A stretch of 64,000 nt of DNA from Coptis chinensis (lineage: Eukaryota; Streptophyta; Magnoliopsida; Ranunculales; Ranunculaceae): positions 7,289,501 to 7,353,500 of the forward strand of contig CM027382.1 of NCBI GenBank assembly GCA_015680905.1, in the 5' to 3' direction. A program made the position numbers and the translations under genes. This document shows, piece by piece, positions 15,881 through 27,819 of the stretch (its first letter is position 1; each line of letters opens with the position of its first letter). The notes under the pieces are model-generated. The model ran no database searches. It saw nothing but the letters and a program-made list of their open reading frames with translations, and was not told where the DNA came from.

Positions 15881-16233
15881 CTGTAACAGTGTCAACTGTG
15901 CAGACAAAGTAGTTGCTTTTGTTTGTAAGGTTTGAATTTCGTGTTCCAATTCTAAGAAATATACCTCATCTTTCTTTCGTTCCTTGGAACGAGCTGCTGA
16001 TTGCTGATTAGCTAAAATCCTACAACAATCAGTTTAAGAATAGAGTATTAACATCATCATAACTTGGCATTCCCTTTAGTCTATACCAAATGCTACAAAA
16101 CTGAAAATTGGAAGAAAGACTACCTTTTGGCATGTTTGTGGTCCGCTGAAGCGATTTCAGCAAGTTTCTCATTAGCCATTATATTTTCAACTTCCGCCCA
16201 TTGAACTCTGAACTCCCCATTCACAAATAACTC
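15881..16233 (-). pseudogene. bZIP transcription factor fragment (group I-like)
   Basis: Two exon-like blocks with GT-AG borders lie on the minus strand: 16233-16124 (ELFVNGEF...IMANEKLAEIASADHKHAKR) and 16019-15881 ([15 protein letters not shown]...[20 protein letters not shown]). Joined, they give the basic region and leucine zipper typical of group I bZIPs such as VIP1/RSG relatives. The invariant basic-region N-x7-R/K pattern is preserved ([10 protein letters not shown]). A small insertion just after SKERK shifts the frame for about five residues (KKDEVYF where KMRYI is usual), and the rest of the gene is absent. It is a captured fragment inside the CACTA element. Family call is firm; subgroup is from memory. 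Confidence 0.8.
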
Positions 16234-16610
16234 CTGACAAAAAAATACAAAAGAAAAAACAGAAACATACACTATGAATAAGTGAGTCATCAATGAAAAG
16301 CAAGGCACTAAAGTTTCAAATATTTCACTTAACTAGGAACAAAAATGTTTCGAAGGCAACTCTAATGAGTGAAATGGCTAGTCACAGCATCTGTACATTC
16401 GCTCACAAACAAATTTGTGGACTCAGATGAGCCAATAACAAAGCATTTATGGGGCTGTTCATTTTAAGTCCAGATTACTAATCGAAAGAATGGGAAAAAA
16501 TTACTTCAAATAACACTTACAATATATGCTTAGAAATTACTTCAAAAATTACTTCAAAGTTTAGAAATGCTATTGACAAGAAAGTAAAACCAGTAAAGAT
16601 AGATGATTAC

Positions 16611-16715
16611 CACATCATCAAGAGCAAGTCTGAGAAGTGCAGGTTGCCTCCTATTACCACATACACCACCAACATCTGTAATCCCATTGATGAACTCGTA
16701 GTAGTAGTTGCATGC
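16611..16715 (-). pseudogene. Captured exon of an unrecognised gene
   Basis: The minus strand holds a 105-nt stretch, exactly 35 codons, bounded by AG before and GT after. It starts [17 protein letters not shown] and ends LLRLALDDV. The clean exon borders, open phase-0 frame and position in a CACTA element that carries two other minus-strand gene pieces make it a likely captured exon. I do not recognise the protein, and it shares no motif with the bZIP or ATPase fragments. Confidence 0.45.
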
Positions 16716-17294
16716 CTTGCGTGAAGATCATGAACACATAAAAGATTAAGTTAAAGAATCCTTACATAAATCAAAAGATAGAAATTGGCAGAAAGACAAG
16801 CAATTTATTATGGTTTACCTAGAATTCAACGAACCCATAACGAGAGAAGGAGTGAAGCGGCTACAACAAGCCTTGAGTGAGAGAGGGATAACAGTTTTTG
16901 GGTTATCTTTTGTAATTTTTTTTTCCTAAAAATTAAATTGGGAAATGAAATTAATTTGAACGCCCGGTATTCGGAAGAGATATGCCGATGACCCAAACTT
17001 CGAGGGAGCAAATCCGACGGTTTGAAAACATTGAAAAATATTGAAACAAATCGGAAATTACGTGAGTCTGTTGGAAATCAACAACAATTAAAACCGTCGA
17101 AATAGCCGACGGACAATAACTCTCCTACAACCGTCAGCCACATCTAAAACAAATGAAGTACGTAGGGAGCTTACCCGATAGATGGAAATATTATACCCGA
17201 CCGACAAAATCTGCGGGTACTTCCCCCTCTTGATGGAAACCGTCGGATATTCTTTATGGTGTATGTCGGTAAACTCGTTTTTTTGGTAGTGGTT

Positions 17295-17968
17295 CATAGC
17301 TAGTAATTCGCCGAATTATTCACGAATTATTCGCGAATTATAAGGTTTGGCTTAATAAAAAACGAATAATATCTTTGAATTTTTGAATGATCACGGTTTA
17401 ATTCGCGAATTGGTTGGGTCGGGCTTATAATTGCCGAATTATTGAATTATTTCAATTATAAGGTTTGAATAAAAATGACATTTGTATTATTTTTTCATGA
17501 ATAAAATTGTAAAAATAAAAATAAAAACGTTATATAATATATCAAAATTTTTAAATGTAAAATATATGGAATTTTTGAAATATAATTTACCCGTTTAAAA
17601 CACGATATGATAGCGTTTTATTGGACCGAATATTTAAAAGTATTTTGTTGAAAATTTGAATCTTAGGCTTAATAATTGACGTGATCGAACTTTTGCCGTC
17701 CACGAATTTACTAGCTATGAGTGGTTGAATATAATTTGAGTGATGTGAATAAGGTTTTCTAAATTATTTTAAATAATATGAAGCTAATTCTAATTTCAAT
17801 AAAGTGAGAGAGTTTTTGGTAAATTATTTAAAAAGGAAGGAGTTGATTAGAATAATTAAGGGAGGTGGTTCTAAAATCATAAAATAGAGAGATTACAAAT
17901 ATATAGTTCGGTTGAGAAATTTTCCTCCTAAATATCCGGCTATCATATAGTGTAGAGATGTCTATGAC
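17295..17968. other. AT-rich intergenic sequence
   Basis: No gene is visible. Short degenerate repeats of CGAATTATTCGCGAATTAT occur at about 17310-17430. Confidence 0.4.
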
Positions 17969-18282
17969 ACTGTTTCAAATTATGCCCAAAAGAACTTCAA
18001 TCCACTGAAAGATAAAAGCTCTGCCCATAAAGCAATCGTATTGTTGACCAAATCAACAATGATCCAGTACTCTTGTGCCTAGATAATAAACTGCACATAC
18101 CACATAAGTTTTCGAATCCGCCGTGTCATAACTTGTAAAGAGGATTTGTAGCTGCCAGATGGGTGCACACCGACCTCTTTTAGTATAAATAGCTCGTGCC
18201 TACGTCATTGTTTCAAATTAGGCCCAAAAAAACCAACCCACCGAAAGATAAAATCCCAACCCATAAGGCAACTATTGTTGAC

Positions 18283-19175
18283 TGATGGATAATTAACCAA
18301 CCTAAATTAACATGCTAATTAAATCCTACTTTACTATTACTTACAAGCGCACAAGGTCTATTGTAGTAGGTGTGCGAGAACAAGGTCGAACCCACAGGGA
18401 TTACTATATAGGAATAATTGAAATCTAAAGTCTATTGAACCTAATCCAAATTATATGTGTTTATAGGAATATTAATTATTAACCTAGCTAGTTAAACTAT
18501 GAAAATTAATAAAACTTATATTAAATACGTACTAATAATGGAGAGAATACTAAGGCATTCGAATCCACCCTAGACTGTTGTAGATTAGTAAAGTCAAATC
18601 AGTTTAAAATTCTCTTTTAATTACGAGTAGCATGAGGAAAAGGTAATCCCAGCTTGCTCGAAGATGTGAACGTTAAGCTCTTATATAAATATATATATTG
18701 ATTTTATTGAATTTCAGCAAACAAGAATATAAACTCCTAACAAAAATCGTCTTCTTATAGCACGACTTCTCACAAGTTTATATAAATGATAAAATCAATA
18801 TTTTGATAATAACATAATATTTATCTAACTATTAACTAGTCAAGTCATGGAATTTACATACAAGATATAATTAATGAAAGTATACCACTAATACCAAAAG
18901 AAATCAATCAATGAATCTTTAAATTATGAGAACAGTAAACTAATGAAACATCAAAAACCTACACAAGTCTAGGGCTTCATCTAAGCCCTAGCTTGTGGTT
19001 TAGCTAGACATGCACATAGTATATAGATCAATGAAGATATAAGAGTAAAAGAACCTATTGACAAAATAGTAATCCTGATGTGGCGTTCTCTTCTTCATTT
19101 CATCTGTTCTTATTTCCAATAGTTGTTCTCCAAGCTTTTGACTTCCAAAGATATCGCTTGTTTTAGTGCTTGTGA

Positions 19176-19249
<74 letters not shown>

Positions 19250-19758
19250 TTTCTTTTCTTTTCTTTACTGTTTCTTTTATACGTTTTGGAGAGGCTCTCA
19301 TATCCTTGGTTTTGCTTGGTATATATAGGGATTGCTTTAGGAAACTTCCCTTCAGTGTTTTACTCCTTTTGGAGCTATCCAAATTGAGTTCGGAGCGGGT
19401 AAAGCAAGTTGTGAAGGGTGCTGGAAAAAGTATTGTAATTCTGCGAATTTAGAAGAGGGCGCAGGGCGCGCTCTCGAACAAGCATACTAGGGCGCGGGCG
19501 CACTCTGACCTCTTGACAACAACACTTCAAACTTTCACAGTAGCATTAGAATACCTCATACATGCTATTTCCAACATTGTTTTATGTATTCTCTTTTGAG
19601 TCAATTCGTGAGGATCTTACAACCCCGTAAAGTCCTCAATCTCAACCCGTTTCACCGTCTTCGCGTTAATTCTCGTAAAACCAATGAAATAGACTAATCA
19701 AAGGAATTTATACTAATTAACTAGACAATATAATATAAATGTGGGCATGTGCTTATCA
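18283..19758. mobile_element. Solo-LTR-like insertion
   Basis: The element starts TGATGGATAATTAACC and ends GTGCTTATCA (TG...CA ends, short inverted TGAT-ATAA/TTATCA). It is flanked by a 5-bp target duplication TTGAC (18278-18282 and 19759-19763). Comparison with the neighbouring uninterrupted duplicate confirms both boundaries. No gag or pol is present, so it reads as a solo LTR or a minimal non-autonomous element. It contains GGTCGAACCCACAGGGATTA near 18389 and a long CT microsatellite. Confidence 0.8.
19181..19248. repeat. CT/GA microsatellite
   Basis: An uninterrupted CT run of about 68 bases lies inside the solo LTR. The serine-leucine and arginine-glutamate frames over it are artefacts of the dinucleotide. 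Confidence 0.97.
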
Positions 19759-19924
19759 TTGACCAAATCAATAATGTTCCAGTACTTTTGTGCCCAAATA
19801 ATAAACTGCACATACCCCATAAGTCTTTGGATATGTCATGTCATAACTTGTGAGAAGGATTTGTAGCCACCGGATGGGGCCCTGCGGTCCCCACACCGAC
19901 CCTTTTTTTATTAGATAGATATCC

Positions 19925-20602
19925 TCCCATGTGGGGAAATTTTATATTTGGACGTCTGCAAATATCGTGATATACTACAAATATCTACAAATATTAACAA
20001 ACTCTGTGTGGGTATTTTTTTACTGCAAATGTCGTGGATATATCACGATATATCGACAAATATCTACAAATACCATCAATATTTTCATTAAATGTGATGA
20101 TAGTTTTAATATGAATAACTCTAGTGTTCAAAAATACTAACTAATTTATTTGCACATATTTAGGATTGTTATATACCTTATGAAATCATGTTTTGAGTTC
20201 CAAATACAAGTTCAACCCATCAATAAGCTCGGGATTCATGGTGCTTTTAGAACCGAAAGAAAAAAAAAATAACGTTTTTGTCTTTGTAAGAATTTGAGTT
20301 TGGAACTTTTGTATTTCTCTCTGTAATGTAATCAGACCCAGTCCAGACCTCAACCCGACAAAGAAATATAATAGGGTTACTTGGTTGAAATACACAAATT
20401 AATAGGTATACAATAATAGATTGGTCTATGAATATTAATGTTGTTCATTCTCTAGCGGTTAGTGGGCCTACCATTTAATTTCCAGAATGAACCTAGGTTC
20501 ATTCCCTCCCACAAAGCGTAATTGTTATTCAAAACTCAATTTTGTTAATTTTAATTGTCATTTTGTCACACACTTTATGAATAATTTGAGAGCCAACATT
20601 TA
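19925..20602. other. AT-rich intergenic sequence
   Basis: No gene is visible. Short degenerate repeats around ATATCGTGATATA and CAAATATCTACAAAT occur at 19960-20080 and, in related form, again at 20720-20900. Confidence 0.4.
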
Positions 20603-20696
20603 TATAACAACCTGGTGGCACTAGTGGTAGGCATGTTAGTGCTCAATTTGACAGAACAAAGTTTGACGTACTCCACAATTGAGCAAAAAAAAATTT
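20603..20696 (+). mobile_element. Candidate short SINE copy
   Basis: A segment with a tRNA-like A box (GGTGGCACTAGTGGTAGGC), a weak B-box-like GTTTGACGTACTCC and a terminal A-run is flanked by ACATTTA on both sides (20596-20602 and 20697-20703). This is the layout of a tRNA-derived SINE with target duplication. The match is short and the B box poor. Confidence 0.4.
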
Positions 20697-21137
20697 ACAT
20701 TTAGAAAAGTGTAGAATAGGTTCGGTTGATATTTCATTGATATATCGTTGATATATTGCGATAAAATCCACTGTTTGGTGATATATTGACAGATCTTTCA
20801 TATTGTCGATATATCAACAAATATCATTGATATTTATAGTTGAATATGTATAACGTGATATTTATATATCTTTGCTTAATTGTTCGATATTTATTGCAAT
20901 ATTTTGTACTATGCCTACAACGAGAATTGTACCGTTGAGAATCTTCAGAGACTAACTCTCAAGGACAAATTGGACAAAAAATCACTCTCAAAACTATTTT
21001 TTTAATCATTCACAAGGACCGGGTAGATGAAAGGTCAAGTATACTCTTGATGTGAAATAAAAAATGGATCGGGTAGATGAAAGGTCCCTGACGTGAAATA
21101 ATAAATAATCCGTCCCAACAGAAACGACCCGGTGTAT

Positions 21138-21850
21138 ATAGTATGAACAATTAACCTCAACATGAGCTATGAATAATCATTGTTTATACCTCAAACATAG
21201 TGTATGATCAGTAAGAACACATATTGGAGTATGAACAATCATTGTTCATACATATTTGATTATTTGGGGTATGAACATTGTTTATACCGTACCTCAATAT
21301 TGTTTATACCTAAACATAAGCTATGAACAATCACTATTCGTATGAATGAACAGTGATTGTTCATACATCAACATAATGTATATATAATTAGTAAGAACGC
21401 CTATTGGAGTATGAACAATCATTGTTTTATATATATAGAACAATCATTGTTATATATATATATATATAGACTGCCCGGCTCTTAAACGGACGTCCGTTTA
21501 CGGACTTGTTATATAGTGTCTTGCGAAGCTTATATAATGTCTTGCACAGTTTATATAGTGTCACATATAAACATAAATTAAAAAGTTAATAAGTGTAAAT
21601 TAAAAAAGTTGTTCAAGACACTATATAAGTTGTTCACGACACTATATAAGTTGTTCAAGACACAAGTCCATAAATGGACTAGTCCGTTTAAGAGCCGAGC
21701 TATATATATATATACCCCAACATAAGTTATGAACGATCATTGTTCATACCTATTTAGAGGTATGAACAATAATGTATGATCAAAATAATAACATTTATTA
21801 TAGTATGAACAATTGTTCATTGTTCATTCCTATTTGGGGTATAAATAATG
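21138..21850. repeat. Array of palindromic TGAACAATCATTGTTCA units
   Basis: The near-perfect palindrome TATGAACAATCATTGTTCATA, whole or as half-sites, recurs many times with linkers such as CCTCAACATAAGCTATG and AGTAAGAACACATATTGGAG. The units lie in a mixed head-to-head pattern and are interrupted by the MITE at 21471-21703. Confidence 0.75.
21471..21703. mobile_element. MITE with CGGCTCTTAAACGGAC inverted repeats
   Basis: CGGCTCTTAAACGGAC (21476-21491) is exactly complementary to 21682-21697. The similarity extends inward through GGACTTGT and TATATAGTGTCTTG. The unit is about 230 bp and sits in TA repeats on both sides, so a TA target is likely. It splits the palindrome array. Confidence 0.7.
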
Positions 21851-22299
21851 ATTTGTACGAGTTATTTTCACCCAAAAATTGGTTTTCCAGCTCTCTTCCA
21901 TATAAAGCAGTGAAGGGCGTGTGATTTCATGTATATAAAACACAGAAGGGTAAAAGTGATATTTAAGAAAAAGAAAAAAGACCGGGCTAACTTATTTTGT
22001 CCTTGAGGGTTATTTTAATTAAAACACTAGGTCTGTGGGTTATTAAAATGTGAAATTTGGTTTTGTGAGTGATTTCTAAAAAACCTTGTCCTCTAGAGTG
22101 ATTTTGGCCCGAAATTGGTCCTCTAAACCAATTTCTTGTAGAATCTTTCACAAAATAAAAAAAACTAATTACAAAAAAAAAAAAACTAATTTAAGTAAGA
22201 GTTTGGATTGAGAAAGGGTACCTGCCCAAGGCAACTTGAGTTCCACACTCTCTAAACGTTAAAGTTTAGCCAACGTGCCAGCTGTCTTAGCGTTCTATT
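21851..22299. other. Intergenic sequence before the LINE
   Basis: No gene is visible. Alternating A/T-rich text carries no clear repeat. Confidence 0.3.
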
Positions 22300-22573
22300 C
22301 TTCATCAACGTTTTTGTTTCTTGCTTTTTCACAACGCATCGGATCCATCTAACAAAGTTTTTTTTTACCAAACCTGGTGTAAGGTCTCTTTCTTATGTTA
22401 TCTTGGGTGAGAATCCTTATTTGGTTTTCTCTTTCTTGGGTGAGGATCTTTATCTGATTCTCTTTCTTGGGTGAAAGTCAGCTCCTCTAGTTCTCTTTCT
22501 TTTATGAGTTTTTTCTCAGTTTCTTTTTCTACAAGCTCTTGTTGACTGTTGTTCCTTGCTCTAATCCTTTACT

Positions 22574-25500
22574 ATGGGAGAGAAGAAAAGCTTCGCATCT
22601 TTAAGTTCTCTAAATGATTATCTACCTCCGTCTGAGTTTTATAATAACCCAAAGACGATCGCTCTAAAGCCTCTTCAACCGGATAGTTTGGAGGAATGGA
22701 AATTTGCGATCATAGGTAAAATGTTCCTATCAGACTGGATTGATGACGGGGAAATAGTAGGGAACTGGAGCGAAACTGCAAACTTAATAACAATTTTGAA
22801 CTCACCTTCATGGCGAGGGGGTGGTTAGAGTAGGTTTTACTTGACAAGAGGACATGCTCTTCACGCTGGAGAATGGCCCTTGGGACATTTATGGCTTGCT
22901 TATATCATTCACCAGATGGGTTAGAGACACCCCTACGGATCAGTATGATTTTTCAAACTTCCTCATGTGGTTTCAAGTACATGGACTATCGGTGGAGCAT
23001 ATAAATAAGGAGGATGTTACTGATATTGGCAACAGTGTGGCAAAGGTTGTTGGCACTGATGTAAGAGGGGGAATGGAATCAAGTAGTCTGTATGCTCGGT
23101 GTAAAGGTATCTTTAATATCCGAAAACCTCTTACTAAAGAGATTAATGATAAGAGCCCAAAACTGTAGTTTTAATCCCTTAATAATATTACTTTTAGACC
23201 AATTATGCGAGTAATAAATAAGAGTTAATGCTAATTACGTGTTTTTATATATTTGAGGCATAGAACTCAATTATGTGTAGAAATGTGCCACTTTGGCGAT
23301 ATAAAGGAGCAAAAGGTTGGTTGTTAAGAAGTTCTGTGATGAAGGCCAAGATTCAAGGAGACAAAGCCTTTATGAATCCCGATCGTTCGAAAAGTCAACA
23401 CGGGTAAAAAAACAAGACAAGTCGCCAGAACTTAGAAGACCATAACTTTGGACTCAGGCCTCGGATTTGGGCCTACCTTACGTCAAAACGACCGGCTCGA
23501 AAAGAGATTTCCAATGGTCTAAGCCTTGACCTAATCAGAGGAGTAAAAGTGGACTAAAAGTCTGATGAAGTCAAAGCTAACTGAAACGGGCTCTGTGGAC
23601 TGAAGAAATTGGGCTTTGGGCTCGATTTTCCAGTCCAAAACATGAGACCTCAGCCCATGCACGAGATTGTGGATTTGGTCTCCTTCTTTACATAAAACAA
23701 GACTTAGCTCTTAAGGAAGATATAGTTAGATAGCTTAGAATAAAAAGTAACCATTAAAATAGCTTGTAGATCTAGTTTTTGGAATTTCAATTAGTTAATT
23801 AATTAGTTTCATGCATTGTTTTAGATTAGTTATTGGAATGATTGTTCTTCATTGATTAGATAAATAAAATAGTAGTTCTTGATCATTTCGATTTTTGTCA
23901 TTCAAATTTGTAGATCTAATTTCAATTTTTGTTGTTATTCAATTCTTAGTTATTAATTAGATTTGAAGTATTGTTAGTTAAAATTAGTAAAGTCCAAATC
24001 TTTATATTATGTCTAGTTTTAATTTAATGGGAAATGATAGTTTGATGAATCAAGGCTAAACCTCAATTAGAGGGGTTTGATGAAGCCTTGATGAAAACTT
24101 GATTGTGTAGTATAGAATCGTTGTAAGAATCTATTCTACTCTAGAAGGTCGTTGATTCGCCATGAGAATGGGTGGACGACCTCACATGCTAGTTATGAAT
24201 TGGTAGAAATGCCATGTATAATTAGGGATTAGAACGACCAATTCTTACGTTCCGGTAAGAATTGGTTTACAACAATTCTATGCTAGGTTATTAAGTTGGA
24301 ATCAAGGTGGAATCAAATTCCCCTAATTCTTTATCTAGATTCAACTCTTAGCAATTTGTCATTTCGTTATTCGTAACTTGTTATTTGAATTCACATCGTA
24401 GTATAAATTCCATCATTACTCTCATTAGACTTTGGATAGACTCGTTAATTGTAGAAAACTTGAATGCTAAAGGACTAGGAGTGGAACGAATCTTCTATTC
24501 CAACTCTACGTCAATAGATTCGAGAGTAGAAAACAAATATCTTTGATAAATCTAGTAACAGACTAGTTTATAGTTTTACTTGCGTTTAGAGTGTCATCGC
24601 TTTATTTGTGAGTAAGATTATCTTTTTATGGTTATCAATTAACCTGGAGCTGTCCAACAGAAAGGTATGTAAAAAAATATTTAAATATGAAAACCTGCCT
24701 ACTTTTTGTCACCATTGTGGTTTGATAGGGCATGAACATAGAGTGTGCAAACGGCTGGAGGCACAACTTTCGCATCTAAAAGGAAGGGGGGTTGATATAT
24801 AAAGGAAAGAAGTTTGTCCTTTACCTCTTGAATGCTATGCGAGTGCCATCACCCCTTCAGGGACATAACCCTAGGCAAAGGATAAAGCGTATATTGAATC
24901 ACACAGGTTCGATGAACATAGATCGGAATAAACCCTCTATACAGGGTGATGATGTGGCTGCTGATAGGTGGAGACCCTCCAGTGTACGAGTTAGTAATAG
25001 GCCTAGTCTGGCTATTCCTAGGGCTGTGACTACACAAGAGGTGAAAAGACTCTCCACTGATGAAAAGATGGCCCCTGCATACATTGACAATATAAGGGAT
25101 TCCTCATCTATAAAGACAAAGGCTACAAAGCCAGAGAATGTCAAGATCAAGGATGTTAAGGTTGACTTTTGGAAAAGGCCTATCTTGGATTCTAAGATAA
25201 CTGACCACAATCTAACAGCAGAAGCAACGATTTTTTAGGAGCAGATGGCACAGTTTTCATTACCAATCACTAACAAGCCCAAACCCTCCATTGACCTTTT
25301 TTCTTTAGGCCAGGCACATGTGGAAACTATGGCCTCGAGCGTATCCAACCAGTCTTTTTATTCACAGCCCACTACCATTAATCCCTCCACCCCGCCAAGA
25401 GAAACCCATCCCCACATGTCAAATAATAACCCACTTGACATATCTCAAATCAAACCTTCATATATGGACCTTAACCAAGGGAATCATGTTCTGTTATACC

Positions 25501-26927
25501 CAGCTCTATATCGGTCTCTACCCAAGCCTTGATAACAAATTTAACCCCAAGAAAAACTCACCCACCACCACATATTCTCCCACCTCTCCTGAAACGTTTT
25601 AAGGCTTGTCCGGTTAATGAGGGTCCCTAGAATGCTCTATTTCCATCTTGCTCTTTTACAGAAGATAGGAATTGGGAGCAGGATTTTCTGCCTCCTAACT
25701 CCTCCCTACTGATGTTTCACATGTTGGACTTGCTCTGTTACCCGTTCCACAACCTTCAAACAACATCAATAATAATTTCATTGTCTCTTCTATGCTTGTG
25801 ACCCAGTGTGAGGATCTTTCACATGGTCAACTACTGACCAATGCGCATACAGATCAGTCTGCTCTACCTTTTTCCAATGATCCTCAGCCACAACAGCAAG
25901 ACTCATCCTTCTCATCTTCTCCCTCTTTTTTTATCATCTTGGGGGAGAAGAGAAAAGAACCAACTCAAAGTGGTGAGGAGAGTCATACTAATACTGATAT
26001 GGGAAAACGGATGAAAAAAGAAGTTGATGCACTCTGCTGCCCAAAGCCATTGGCTACTATTCACCCAAGTAACGTGGATGCTCACATGTTGCGACGACAA
26101 TGCCGTATTCTTAACAAGGATGATCAATATGCTAAACGAACAAGAGTGAGGAAAATGAGGACTGGTGCCATTGACTTGATCTCTGACACAGTACAAATGC
26201 AGGATGTAGATATGCAAGAGGGGGAGAGTGATGATATCATCAGTAAACCCTTCCACATGGTGGTGGAGAACATCTCCTTTGACTCCGATGATCTATACGA
26301 CATAGAAAAAGGAACAACACCTTTTATAATGGATGAAGGGGAACCATCAAAGTCTAACTACACTGGCTTACAAAGTGGTTTCGTCATGCATGTTGATGAT
26401 ACTGATGACTGGATGTGGGCAGATTTTGGAATACAGGACCTTGAGGTGACACATCTGGCAGAGGTCATTGATGTGGATTCCACAATGTGGGACTGAATAA
26501 TGAGGATGAAGAGGACTTCAGGTAAGTTGGTGATATTCCCTCATGGGACGGCTTGGCTTATGACCTTAGTAGCATTCCTTCACCACCAGAGAACATCTTG
26601 CAGCTCCTACAAGAGATTGACAATGATCCACTGTTTAACATGAACATTGAGGAACCAAATCTGGCACCAGATGGGGATGCACCAAATAGGACTCTCTCTT
26701 CTTCTTTTGGCCATACTTCTCCAATACCACCTCTAAGTATGATACAGCAGACTAGTGACAATGTAGGCTCTGTGAAAGAAAATAACAGCTTGACAGTTAC
26801 TAAGAAAGTGGAGGTGGATGGCACTACTGAGAAATTGATTGATGGCACTCATGACCCAACACAAAGTGTTGTTACTTCGAATGGGTTCGCAGCTTCTGTC
26901 CCTTCACAGAAGCCTTTGGTACAATGA
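22574..26927 (+). pseudogene. LINE ORF1 (DUF4283 and CCHC zinc knuckle), broken
   Basis: ORF1 encodes the RNA-binding protein of plant L1 elements. From ATG 22574 the frame contains a DUF4283-like region (LEEWKFAIIGKMF, a frame break near 22825, then GPWDIYGLLISFTRWVRD and FLMWFQVHGLSVEHI). After the insertion at 23155-24612 come KYENLPTFCHHCGLIGHEHRVC (C-x2-C-x4-H-x4-C) and a long serine-, proline- and acid-rich tail with several frame changes (24800, 25240, 25600, 26500). The tail ends at 26927. The stop TGA overlaps the ORF2 ATG as ATGA. Frame breaks and the insertion make it non-functional. Confidence 0.85.
23155..24612. mobile_element. 1.46-kb insertion in LINE ORF1, probably a solo LTR
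   Basis: TAAGA flanks both sides (23150-23154 and 24613-24617). Removing the element and one copy restores an open LINE frame across the join (EINDKIIFLWLS). The ends GCCC and GTGAG show no terminal inverted repeat, so the class is uncertain; size and 5-bp duplication suggest a degraded solo LTR. There is no coding capacity. Boundaries are better supported than identity. Confidence 0.65.
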
Positions 26928-27166
26928 TTATATCATGGAACTGCAGGGGGATGAGCTCTAAGGATACTGTTAATAACCTTAGGAGCCTTGTTAAACAGTT
27001 TAATCCTGATGTGTTGTTTTTAGTTGAAACTAAGTTGTTTTTCAATAAGATTATGTATGTACATAAGTCTCTTAAGTTTTCTAGGGTGTTTGTTGTTGAT
27101 CCGGTAGGGAGTAGTGGTGGTTTAGCTGTTCTATATAAGGATAATATTGTTTTTCAAGTTGTGGAT

Positions 27167-27484
27167 TAGGGCAGGGAATCGGGTCGGGTTTGACCTGAAC
27201 CCGACCCGAATAGTTCGGGTTTGGGTCGATTTTTATATTCGTTTACTTATTCGGGTCGGGGTTGGGGTCGGGTCCTGTGGGGTCGGATTCGGATATATTT
27301 TTTGGGTTTTTTTTGAATTTTTAGTGTTATTCGATCGGGTTAGTCGGATTCGGTTGGGTTTGGGTCGGGTTTAGATATTAAATTTCGGATATAATCGGGT
27401 TCGGGTTCGGATATTATGAAACTATTCGGATTCGGATTCGGATATAGCCATATCCGACTTGAACCCGACCCGATCCCTGCCCGA
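27167..27484. mobile_element. hAT-type MITE
   Basis: The 8-bp target duplication TTGTGGAT (27159-27166 and 27485-27492) brackets a 318-bp element. Its ends, TAGGGCAGGGAATCGGGTCG and the complement of the right end, TCGGGCAGGGATCGGGTCGG, are inverted repeats. Internal GGGTTCGGGT tracts make it GC-rich against its neighbours. Excising it rejoins LINE ORF2 in frame (FQVVDGYKHA). Confidence 0.9.
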
Positions 27485-27819
27485 TTGTGGATGGCTATAA
27501 ACACGCTATCTTGGGTACTTTTGTGAATTATCTTACCAATGTATCTTGGCATGTATCATTCATCTATGGGGACCCTGTGTCTCATAAATGATGGAAGGCT
27601 GTTTGGGACTACATCAGGGCGTATAAGAATGTTTTCTCGGACCCTTAGATTATTCTTAGGGATTTCAATGGTGTTGCCTGTTCTGTTGAAAAGGAGGGTG
27701 GTAATCCTATCCTTATAAGACACATGGAGGATTTTGTTCAGTTTATAAATGATCTAGACATGACTGACCTAGGTTTCTCTGGACCATCCTTCACATGGTC
27801 AAATAACAGATTGGGTGAT

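Larger units (their letters stand above)
12344..17291. mobile_element. Non-autonomous CACTA element with captured gene fragments
   Basis: The left end CACTACAAAAAGAACGACTT and the complement of the right end, CACTACCAAAAAAACGAGTT, are terminal inverted repeats with the CACTA signature. The target duplication is GTT (12341-12343 and 17292-17294). Both subterminal zones contain many copies of a motif like ACCGTCGGATATTC (left 12410-12770, right 17090-17260), as expected for transposase-binding repeats. No transposase is seen. The interior holds fragments of an H+-ATPase, a bZIP gene and an unknown exon, all on the minus strand, plus an A-rich run of about 30 bases near 15190 and a repeated GACTAAGCACCAATTGTTTA (about 13187 and 13326). 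Confidence 0.88.
17969..19920. repeat. Old tandem duplication, second copy split by an LTR insert
   Basis: Copy 1 (about 17969-18205) and copy 2 (18206-18282 continued at 19764-19920) share GTTTCAAATTA-GCCCAAAA, GAAAGATAAAA, CCAGTACT, AATAATAAACTGCACATACC and GAGGATTTGTAGC. Copy 1 has the uninterrupted join ATTGTTGACCAAATCAACAATG, an empty-site control for the insert in copy 2. Confidence 0.8.

Noticed and set aside
19110..19452. Serine-leucine and arginine-glutamate repeat proteins
   Set aside because: They are translations of a CT/GA microsatellite inside a solo LTR and have no other support.
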